Of a DNA stretch of 64,000 nucleotides, positions 33,253 to 40,902 are shown piece by piece. Both the position numbers and the translations under genes were made by a program. The stretch covers positions 620,001-684,000 of the forward strand of contig DAIODP010000001.1 of assembly GCA_036746695.1 (NCBI GenBank), read 5' to 3'. Origin of the DNA: UBA3006 sp036746695 (GTDB taxonomy: Bacteria > Actinomycetota > Acidimicrobiia > Acidimicrobiales > Ilumatobacteraceae). The notes below the pieces were generated by a model. That model was not told the origin of the DNA, did not search any database, and saw only the letters and a list, made by a program, of their open reading frames with translations. How positions within the stretch are numbered: the first letter of the stretch is position 1; every line of letters starts with the position of its first letter.

Positions 33253-34986
33253 TTAGGAAGTTGGCTGTTTGGCGATTTCGGTAAGGAAGTCGGCGTTGTT
33301 CTTGAACGTCTTCAAACGATCGATCAACAACTCGAGCCCAGGTGCTGCGTTGCCGTCGGCGGCGAGGCCACTGAGTACGCGGCGAAGTTTCCAAACTTGC
33401 TGCAGTTCCTTGCGGTCAAACAGCAGTTCTTCGTGACGGGTGCTGGATGCGTCAACGTCGATGGCCGGATAGATACGACGCTCTGCAACCTTGCGGTCGA
33501 GACGAAGCTCCATGTTTCCGGTTCCTTTAAATTCTTCGAAGATCGCATCGTCCATGCGGCTGTTGGTCTCGACAAGTGCGGTTGCAAGAATGGTCAAACT
33601 GCCGCCCTCTTCCACGTTTCGCGCCGCACCGAAGAATTTCTTTGGTGGGTACAACGCACCAGCGTCGATACCGCCGGACATGATTCGGCCAGTGGCCGGC
33701 GCTGCCAAGTTGTATGCACGTGACAAACGAGTGATTCCGTCGAGGATGATGACCACGTCGTTGCCCATTTCCACCATTCGCTTTGCTTTCTCGATGGTGA
33801 GTTCGGCTACGTGCGTGTGCTCTTCCGAAGGACGGTCGAATGTAGAAGCAATAACTTCACCCTTCACTGTGCGGCGCATGTCGGTTACTTCTTCTGGACG
33901 CTCGTCAATCAACAACACGATCAACTTCACTTCTGGATGGTTGCGCTCGATACTGGTTGCAATCGTCTTCATCACCGTTGTCTTACCTGCCTTCGGTGGC
34001 GAAACGATGATGCCGCGTTGGCCCTTTCCGATTGGCGCAATGAGGTCGATGATTCGAGCTGTCATGTTGTTTGGATCGGCCGCGTTTTCTAGAACGAGGC
34101 GCGAATCTGGGAACAACGGCGTGAGATCTTCAAACCGTGGACGATTCTTTACCTTCTCGGCATCAACACCGTTGATGGTTGCAATGTCCAACATCGCAGG
34201 ATTCTTTTCATTACGTCCTGCAGGCTTCGACATACCCGAAACGAAGTCGCCTTTGCGCAAACCAAATTGACGCGTGAGTCGAACAGAAACGTACGAGTCT
34301 TCGCGGTTTGGCAAATAGCCGTTAACACGCAAGAAGCCGTAGCCCTCGTCGCGCAAGTCGAGGTAGCCAGAAACTGATACTGGCTCGGTCGAAATTGGCT
34401 CGTTACTTACCTCGGGCTCGTTCAATTCGTAGCGGTCATTGCCCTGTGGTCCTTCGTCGCGCGGGCCTTTACCGCGGCGTCGACGATTGCGGTTGCGATT
34501 GCGGTTCGGGTCGAACGGCTCGCGGTCGTTTCCACCTTGGCGATCGTTCCCACCTTGGCGGTCGTTGCGATTGTTGTTGCGGTTGCGATCGTTGTTGCGA
34601 TTTGGGTTGTAATTCGGGTTGCGTTCGTTTGCTCGCTCGTTGTTGTGACGACGTGCTTCCGGAGCAACTGGCGTGCCTTCGTGCTCGGCCAATTCGATTT
34701 CCCAGTCGGCAAGCGGTTCGCCATCGGCACCCAACATTGGGCCCTTCTCGGCTGCCGGTGCGTCTTCTTTCGGTGCTGCGGCAGATTTTGCCGAGGCTTT
34801 TGCCGCCACTGGTGCGGCTGGTTTGGTCTGCTCAAGGATCATGTCGATGAGTTCGGCCTTTTTCGCACGTGATGCAGATTTGACACCGAGCGCTGCGGCG
34901 ATCGCCACCAACTGCTCGCGGTCTTTTGCTTCTAATGCGGATTGTTCTAGGGCTCCATTAGCCACAGGTCCTGCTTTCACGGGCAT
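33253..34986 (-). CDS. rho: Transcription termination factor Rho with Asn-rich insertion
   Basis: A 577-residue Rho helicase. Residues ~15-55 form the Rho N-terminal SAP-like helix bundle (LVAIAAALGVKSASRAKKAELIDMIL). Residues ~114-183 are an extremely Asn/Arg/Asp/Gly-rich disordered stretch. A cold-shock-like RNA-binding domain follows (VSGYLDLRDEGYGFLR), then the RecA-type motor with Walker A SPPKAGKTT, Walker B DVVIILDGITRLSRA and the Q/R-loop region. It threads along RNA as a hexamer and terminates transcription. Actinobacterial Rho usually carries an Arg/Gly-rich insertion here; the Asn bias is notable. A 144-base leader separates it from thrC. Confidence 0.97.
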   Translation of the reverse strand: MPVKAGPVANGALEQSALEAKDREQLVAIAAALGVKSASRAKKAELIDMILEQTKPAAPVAAKASAKSAAAPKEDAPAAEKGPMLGADGEPLADWEIELAEHEGTPVAPEARRHNNERANERNPNYNPNRNNDRNRNNNRNDRQGGNDRQGGNDREPFDPNRNRNRNRRRRGKGPRDEGPQGNDRYELNEPEVSNEPISTEPVSVSGYLDLRDEGYGFLRVNGYLPNREDSYVSVRLTRQFGLRKGDFVSGMSKPAGRNEKNPAMLDIATINGVDAEKVKNRPRFEDLTPLFPDSRLVLENAADPNNMTARIIDLIAPIGKGQRGIIVSPPKAGKTTVMKTIATSIERNHPEVKLIVLLIDERPEEVTDMRRTVKGEVIASTFDRPSEEHTHVAELTIEKAKRMVEMGNDVVIILDGITRLSRAYNLAAPATGRIMSGGIDAGALYPPKKFFGAARNVEEGGSLTILATALVETNSRMDDAIFEEFKGTGNMELRLDRKVAERRIYPAIDVDASSTRHEELLFDRKELQQVWKLRRVLSGLAADGNAAPGLELLIDRLKTFKNNADFLTEIAKQPTS

Positions 34987-35106
34987 TCACAGAAATCGTG
35001 AGATGCCCTTTCAACCACAATTGCTTGACGCGATACTTTGGCGCCGCATGTTGCGGGGGCTTCGCTCGGGAATCCGAGTCGTTACTGATGATAGCCGATT
35101 GATCAG

Positions 35107-35122
35107 CCGCGTTACAACGCGG
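35107..35122. terminator. Hairpin after thrC, in the rho leader
   Basis: CCGCGT-TACA-ACGCGG is a perfect 6-bp GC-rich stem with a tetraloop, located nine bases past the thrC stop codon. It is not followed by a T-run in the thrC direction, so it may be an attenuator-like structure in the leader of rho rather than an intrinsic terminator. The rest of the 144-base gap holds a smaller CTCGG/CCGAG hairpin (35065-35078) and no open frame I would support. Confidence 0.4.
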
Positions 35123-35130
35123 ATGCCAAT

Positions 35131-36498
35131 TTACGAATGATGGCTTGCGACAAACGCCTCGACAGCCTGCAAGTCATTGGGCAGATTGACGATTCGCTCG
35201 CTGCGCTCAAAGAGGTCGGCCACGTGTTCGGGCAAGCCTGGGCGCACTCCTGTGGCCTTTTCAACGGCATCAGGAAACTTGGCTGGATGCGCAGTTGCCA
35301 GTGTGATCATTGGCGTACCACGAACCGCAAACTCTTCGGCGGCAGCGATACCAATTGCAGTATGTGGGTCGACCAACATCTTGTGTTCGTCGTACATCCG
35401 CTTCATCACTGCGAGTGTTTCGCTGTCGGTGCTGCGATGTGCTCTGAAAGTTGGCGTGATCCATGTGGAGTATTGGTCTGGCTCAACCATCAACTCACCA
35501 TTTGTTCGGAATCGTTGCAACTGCTGTGCAGTGGCCGAACCATCTCGGTTGTTCATTTCAAACAGCAACCGTTCAAAGTTTGACGACACCTGAATGTCCA
35601 TGCTTGGGCTCAACGTTGGAACCACTGGCTGCATTGACATTGCCAACGAGTCGAAGAAACGCGTGAGAATATCGTTACTGTTCGAGCCAACGACAAGCTT
35701 GTCAATCGATGCACCCATTTGTTTTGCAATCCATCCGGCAAGCACGTTTCCGAAGTTTCCGGTGGGAACGCTGAACGAAGCCTTGGTGCCTAACGACTGC
35801 AGTGCAGTGAAGTAATAAACAGTCTGCGCCATAACGCGAGCCCAGTTGATGGAGTTAACGGCCGACAACGAATTGGCGTCTCTGAACGGAGCATCGTTGA
35901 ACATTGCTTTCACCAAGTCCTGACAATCGTCAAATGTTCCATCAATCGCCACACAGTGCACGTTGGGCGATTCGACAGTAGTCATCTGCCGACGTTGCAC
36001 ATCGCTCACGCGGCCATTCGGATACAAAATGACAATATCTACGTTGCTGCAATGCTTCACGCCGTCGATTGCGGCACTTCCCGTGTCGCCACTGGTTGCG
36101 CCAACGATCATGACGCGCTGATTCCGTTGCGTTAATACGTGGTCGAACAAGCGGCCGATCAGCTGCAGTGCAACATCTTTGAACGCAAGCGTTGGGCCGT
36201 GGAACAATTCCAGCAAGTACTGCTCTGGCCCAATCTGCACAAGTGGCGCCACATCCGGGTGCCTAAACGACGAGTACGCCTCGTCGCAAAGCCGCGAGAA
36301 CACGGCCGCATCAATTTCGTCGCCAACAAAGGCCTGCATGATGTGAGCGGCTTGATGGGCATAGTTGCTCGTTGCCAGCGGGGTTACGCGTGGCCACGAT
36401 TGGGGTACATACAAACCGCCATCGGTTGCGAGGCCGGCCAACAGCGTGTCACAAAAACCTAATTCGGGCGCACTGCCGCGGGTGGAGAGATAACGCAT
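35131..36498 (-). CDS. thrC: Threonine synthase
   Basis: A 455-residue PLP enzyme that converts O-phosphohomoserine to threonine. MRYLSTRGSAPELGF at the start, the PLP Lys in GPTLAFKDVALQL, and GATSGDTGSAAIDG are typical of the longer class of threonine synthases (proteobacterial/yeast type) rather than the shorter actinobacterial type. It follows hom by 17 bases in the same direction. The homoserine kinase gene thrB, expected next in the unit, is not found between thrC and rho. Confidence 0.95.
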   Translation of the reverse strand: MRYLSTRGSAPELGFCDTLLAGLATDGGLYVPQSWPRVTPLATSNYAHQAAHIMQAFVGDEIDAAVFSRLCDEAYSSFRHPDVAPLVQIGPEQYLLELFHGPTLAFKDVALQLIGRLFDHVLTQRNQRVMIVGATSGDTGSAAIDGVKHCSNVDIVILYPNGRVSDVQRRQMTTVESPNVHCVAIDGTFDDCQDLVKAMFNDAPFRDANSLSAVNSINWARVMAQTVYYFTALQSLGTKASFSVPTGNFGNVLAGWIAKQMGASIDKLVVGSNSNDILTRFFDSLAMSMQPVVPTLSPSMDIQVSSNFERLLFEMNNRDGSATAQQLQRFRTNGELMVEPDQYSTWITPTFRAHRSTDSETLAVMKRMYDEHKMLVDPHTAIGIAAAEEFAVRGTPMITLATAHPAKFPDAVEKATGVRPGLPEHVADLFERSERIVNLPNDLQAVEAFVASHHS

Positions 36499-36515
36499 AA
36501 CTCGATTAATCGTAA

Positions 36516-37802
36516 TCAGTCGGCGATAACGCGAAGTAGTGCGCCAACATGCATCACTACGTCAAGATTGCGCAATTGCGCAATACACGCCTGGACGGCG
36601 GCTTCGTTAGCCATATGAGTGAGAAAAACCAGCCTTGCACCGCTGCCTATTCCGTCTTGTTCGGCTGCCCGGATGCTGACGTTATTGTTCGCAAAAATGC
36701 CAGTGACCGCGTGCAACACGCCCGGCTTGTCGGCAACTTCAAGCGGAATCAAATACTCACACGAGGTTTGCGCCATTGGCAACAACTTGGCTTTTGTCAG
36801 CACACCAAGCGTTGCGTGCGCACCTTTATTTAGGTTGATCGCGGCGTCAATCACGTCGCCAAGTACCGAACTTGCTGTTGGGTCGCCACCAGCACCGCGG
36901 CCGTAGAACATCAACGAACCCGATGCTTCGCCGTCGACAACAACGGCGTTAAACGCATCGCGCACGGATGCAAGTGGGTGATGATGTGGAACCATGGCCG
37001 GATGCACACGCACCGAGACCGAACCGCTGGATTTTTCCAATTCGGCAATCGCCAAAAGCTTTACTGCGTAACCAAGGCGATGTGCAATAGCAATATCTGC
37101 CGCAGTGATTTTGGTAATTCCTTCGCTGTACACGTCGCCGGCAACAACGTTTGCGCCAAATGCAATGCTCGCAATAATTGAGATTTTTGCACCTGCGTCC
37201 AAACCTTCTACGTCTGCCGTTGGGTCTGCTTCGGCATAACCAAGTTGTTGCGCGCCGGCAAGCGCATCGGCATAACTTGCCCCGTCCTCACTCATTTTCG
37301 TGAGGATGTAATTGGTTGTGCCATTGACAATGCCAAGCACTCGTCTAATTGGTTCACCACGCAAACTCTCGCGCAGCGGACGAATAAGAGGAATGCCGCC
37401 ACATACAGCCGCCTCAAACAACAAGTCGATGCCAGATTTATCTGCTGCAGCAAACAATTCGGCTCCGTGCGTGGCAATCAGTGCCTTGTTCGCTGTAACC
37501 ACTGGCTTTCCAGAGGCAAGCGCCTTCAAAATCAATGCGCGTGCTTCATCGATGCCGCCCATCAACTCCACAACCAAATCAACCGTTGGGTCGCTCACAA
37601 CAAAATCCGCATCTTGTGTCAGCACATCTGCCACCAACGAACCAGCATGCGTCGCAGTATTACGAACCGCCACACGAGCAATCTCCAACCGAACACCGCT
37701 TCGAGCCGCAATTGTGTCGGACTGCTGCTTCACCAGTTTGACGAAAGCGGCGCCAACAGTGCCGTGGCCAATTACTCCGATACGAACAACGTGTGCTGTC
37801 AT
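36516..37802 (-). CDS. hom: Homoserine dehydrogenase with ACT domain
   Basis: A 428-residue monofunctional enzyme that reduces aspartate semialdehyde to homoserine. N-terminal Rossmann motif IGVIGHGTVGAAFV, the catalytic region NGTTNYILTKM, and GYAEADPTADVEG.DA with the conserved Asp/Lys. The C-terminal ~75 residues are an ACT regulatory domain (DKPGVLHAVTGIFANNNVSIRAAEQDG), so feedback inhibition by threonine is likely. It lies between lysA and thrC, with a 19-base gap after lysA. Confidence 0.97.
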   Translation of the reverse strand: MTAHVVRIGVIGHGTVGAAFVKLVKQQSDTIAARSGVRLEIARVAVRNTATHAGSLVADVLTQDADFVVSDPTVDLVVELMGGIDEARALILKALASGKPVVTANKALIATHGAELFAAADKSGIDLLFEAAVCGGIPLIRPLRESLRGEPIRRVLGIVNGTTNYILTKMSEDGASYADALAGAQQLGYAEADPTADVEGLDAGAKISIIASIAFGANVVAGDVYSEGITKITAADIAIAHRLGYAVKLLAIAELEKSSGSVSVRVHPAMVPHHHPLASVRDAFNAVVVDGEASGSLMFYGRGAGGDPTASSVLGDVIDAAINLNKGAHATLGVLTKAKLLPMAQTSCEYLIPLEVADKPGVLHAVTGIFANNNVSIRAAEQDGIGSGARLVFLTHMANEAAVQACIAQLRNLDVVMHVGALLRVIAD

Positions 37803-37821
37803 ACCTTCACGCTATTGCCGT

Positions 37822-39096
37822 TTATGGCATATCCAAGCGGACCAAATCTTCATAAGTCTCTCGCCGAACAACCAATCGAGCCTCGCCATTGCGCGCAAAC
37901 ACAACAGGTGGACGCGTCACTTTGTTGTAGTTAGAGCCCATCGAGTGGCCGTAGGCGCCCGTCACTGGTGTTGCAAGCAAGTCGCCAATTTGCAATCCGG
38001 CCGGAACCATTGCTTCATTAATAAGAACGTCTCCGCTTTCGCAGTGTTTGCCAACCATACGGATCACTTCGGTTCGATCGGCGTTCGCCCTTGCCGGCAT
38101 GAACGCTTCGTATCCACTTCCGTACATCACGGGACGCGGATTGTCGCTCATTCCCCCATCCACCGAAACATACGTGCGCACACCAGGAATCGGCTTAATC
38201 GTGCCCACTTGATACAGCGTGACTGCAGCAGATGCCACAATCGACCTGCCCGGCTCGACAAATACTTTTGTGGTGCGGCGCAGTTCTTGCGTCGCCGCTA
38301 ATAAATGAACCGACCATTCTGTGATGCTGGAGGCATGCTCGCCTTCTACGTAGGCAACACCCAAGCCGCCACCGAGTGTCAACTCGTCTACCTCAAGTTC
38401 GTTAGCCAAATCAACCATGATTTTTGCTGCATGCGTAAAGTTTTCTACCGCAAAAACATTTGAGCCGATATGGCAATGCACGCCGACGAAATCAACCGAA
38501 GCCGAGGCTCGCGCACGAGCCGCCGCCTTGTGCGCATCGCCGTTGCCCAAGTTGAAACCGAACTTCGAGTCATTCTGGCCAGTGGCGATGTATTCGTGTG
38601 TGTGAACCGAAACGCCCGGCGTAATTCGCAACTGTACTCGTGGCGCAGGAAGCCCCTGTGCATGCAGCGCATCCAACTTGTCCAACTCATCAAAATTGTC
38701 TACAACTATGTGGCGAACGCCTGCTTCGATCGCCATTCGTAATTCGTCGACGCTCTTATTGTTTCCGTGCAGTACGCAACTGCTTGCCGGAACACCAGCA
38801 TGCAACGCAACGAACAGTTCCCCACCCGTAGCAACATCAAGCAACAAACCTTCATCGTGGGCAAGCTTGGCCATTGCCGTGGTAAAAAACGCCTTGGTTG
38901 CATAAATCACGCGCTGTTCGCCAAACGCTGCAACCGCTTCATGGCAGCGGGCACGCAAATGCTCTTCGTCATAAACGAACACTGGTGTCCCAAATTGTTT
39001 GGCTACATCAAGAAGCGAGCATCCACCAATGCTCATCACTCCATCGGCGCCGATTACGGCTGTGTCTGGCAATAAGTGTTTTGCTATCGCGCTCAC
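37822..39096 (-). CDS. lysA: Diaminopimelate decarboxylase
   Basis: A fold-type III PLP enzyme of 424 residues that makes lysine from meso-diaminopimelate. The PLP Lys is in VIYATKAFFT, the phosphate-binding Gly loop in LGGGLGVAY, and the second active-site half includes GKHCESGDVL with the Cys from the partner subunit and a Tyr in AYGHSMGSNYN. Its ATG overlaps the argS stop, a widely conserved actinobacterial coupling. Confidence 0.97.
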   Translation of the reverse strand: MSAIAKHLLPDTAVIGADGVMSIGGCSLLDVAKQFGTPVFVYDEEHLRARCHEAVAAFGEQRVIYATKAFFTTAMAKLAHDEGLLLDVATGGELFVALHAGVPASSCVLHGNNKSVDELRMAIEAGVRHIVVDNFDELDKLDALHAQGLPAPRVQLRITPGVSVHTHEYIATGQNDSKFGFNLGNGDAHKAAARARASASVDFVGVHCHIGSNVFAVENFTHAAKIMVDLANELEVDELTLGGGLGVAYVEGEHASSITEWSVHLLAATQELRRTTKVFVEPGRSIVASAAVTLYQVGTIKPIPGVRTYVSVDGGMSDNPRPVMYGSGYEAFMPARANADRTEVIRMVGKHCESGDVLINEAMVPAGLQIGDLLATPVTGAYGHSMGSNYNKVTRPPVVFARNGEARLVVRRETYEDLVRLDMP

Positions 39097-40826
39097 ATCT
39101 GCTCCGGTGCTTCAATGCCCAATAAAGAAAGACCCCGCTCCATCACGCGCGCGGCGAAATCGCACAATGCCAGCCTGCTCATCTTCTGCGCCTCACTTTC
39201 CGCACGAAGCACAGGGCAGTGCTCGTAAAAACTGCTGAATTCGCTTGCCAAATCATATAAATAGGTGCACAAACGGTGGGGGCTGTACTTATCCAGCGTG
39301 TCCCAAACCGCAGTGTCAAACTGCAATAGCCGAAGTGCAAGCGCCCGTTCTGCGTCGTGCTCAAGCGTTGGAGTGACAGAACGAACCGACTGTCTCTCGA
39401 TCTGGGCTTTGCGGAAAATGCTGCAGATACGTGCATGTGCATACTGCAAATACGGTGACGTATTTCCGTCAAATGACAGCATTCGCTCCCAATCAAAGAC
39501 GTAATCCTTGATTCGGTCAGTAGAAAGGTCGGCGTACTTGATTGCACCAATGCCCACCTGGCGGGCAATTTCACTTTGCTGTTCCGCCGACAACTCGGCG
39601 TTTTTCTCGCGTACCGAGGTTCCTGCGCGTTCTACCGCTTCGGTCAGCAGCGCGTCCAACTTCACCACTTCTCCGCTTCGACTTTTCAATATTTTGCGAT
39701 CGTTTCCTAAAACGTTGCCAAACGCAACATGCACCATTTGTGTTGTTTCAGGCACCCAGCCAGCCTTGCGCGATACAACTCCAACCATTTCTAGGTGTTG
39801 TGCTTGTGGTGCTCCGACGACATACAAAATTCGTGTGGCCCCAAGTCGTTCCACTCGATCTATCACGCATGCGAGGTCGCTCGTTGCGTAGTTGTAGCCG
39901 CCATCTGTCTTACGGATGATCAACGGCAGCGGTTCGTTGTCACGATTTACAAAACCATCCACGAACACCACTTCGGCGCCGTCGCTTGTCTGCAACATTC
40001 CCGACTTCTTCAAACGCTCCACAACTTCTGGCAACAGGTGGTTGTATGCACTTTCACCCATGATGTCTTCAGACGTCAACAAAACATCCAACACTCGATA
40101 GACGCGATCGAAGTATCGGGTGCTCTCGCCCACCAACAACTTCCACATTCGCAATGTTTCGTCGTCGCCACCTTGCAACAGCACCACTCGCGCGCGAGCC
40201 CGCTCTTTAAATTCGTCACTCGCATCAAATTTCGTTCTTGCCTGCCGATAAAACGAATCAAGGTCTCCCACCGAGAGTTCATTTGCGGCTTCGGCTTCAC
40301 CCAGATCAATCAGGTGCTCAATCAACATTCCGAAAGGCGTTCCCCAGTCTCCAATGTGATTCTCACGAATCACCCGGTGGCCTACAAACTCGAGCATCCG
40401 CACCAACGCGTCACCGATCACCGTCGACCGCAAATGGCCCACGTGCATTTCTTTCGCCACGTTTGGCGCCGAGTAATCAATATCCACTACTTCCGGAGCC
40501 GGGCTCAGTCCGACGCCCAATCGCGAATCGGCCGCGGCAACCGCTAGCTCGCTGGCAAGAAACGAATTTGAAAAGGTGATGTTGATAAACCCAGGGCCTG
40601 CAATCTCGGTGGCGCTGCACACAGCAGACAGGTCTGCGGCATCCAACACCATCTGCGCAACTTCGCGCGGGGTTTTGCCCAACACTTTGGCAAGTGCAAG
40701 CGAGCCGTTTACTTGCGCATCGGCACGGTCGCTCCTGCGAACTACCGGGTCGCTTTCATGTCCACCAGCAATCTTGGCGAAGGTTGGTCGCAAGCGCTCC
40801 GCAACGGTGAGAACTGGATCGGCCAT
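39093..40826 (-). CDS. argS: Arginyl-tRNA synthetase
   Basis: A class I synthetase of 577 residues that charges tRNA-Arg. The HIGH box appears as EMHVGHLRSTVIGD, IGDWGTPFGMLIEHL follows, and the KMSK equivalent is KSRSGEVVKLD, as is normal for ArgRS. The C-terminal DALR anticodon-binding domain is present (ALALRLLQF..W..L, RLCTYLYDLASEFSSFYEHCPV). First gene of the argS-lysA-hom-thrC unit. Its 5' leader shares 21 consecutive bases with the leader of a TetR gene 3 kb upstream. A tRNA-Arg gene is present elsewhere in this window. Confidence 0.98.
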   Translation of the reverse strand: MADPVLTVAERLRPTFAKIAGGHESDPVVRRSDRADAQVNGSLALAKVLGKTPREVAQMVLDAADLSAVCSATEIAGPGFINITFSNSFLASELAVAAADSRLGVGLSPAPEVVDIDYSAPNVAKEMHVGHLRSTVIGDALVRMLEFVGHRVIRENHIGDWGTPFGMLIEHLIDLGEAEAANELSVGDLDSFYRQARTKFDASDEFKERARARVVLLQGGDDETLRMWKLLVGESTRYFDRVYRVLDVLLTSEDIMGESAYNHLLPEVVERLKKSGMLQTSDGAEVVFVDGFVNRDNEPLPLIIRKTDGGYNYATSDLACVIDRVERLGATRILYVVGAPQAQHLEMVGVVSRKAGWVPETTQMVHVAFGNVLGNDRKILKSRSGEVVKLDALLTEAVERAGTSVREKNAELSAEQQSEIARQVGIGAIKYADLSTDRIKDYVFDWERMLSFDGNTSPYLQYAHARICSIFRKAQIERQSVRSVTPTLEHDAERALALRLLQFDTAVWDTLDKYSPHRLCTYLYDLASEFSSFYEHCPVLRAESEAQKMSRLALCDFAARVMERGLSLLGIEAPEQM

Positions 40827-40829
40827 GGT

Positions 40830-40850
40830 CCTTCCATTGTTGCCGACCGC
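40830..40850. repeat. Direct repeat copy 1, in the argS leader
   Basis: A 21-base sequence beginning CCTTCCATTG (plus strand) is identical to 43901-43921. Including flanking matches, about 28 of 31 positions agree, and the ATG of argS lies at the same offset as the ATG of the TetR gene. It includes the Shine-Dalgarno GGAAGGA on the minus strand. Confidence 0.85.
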
Positions 40851-40902
40851 AACCCGTTATGTGCGCCCTATTTCACCAAACTGCATTCGTCCGTAATCTG
40901 AT

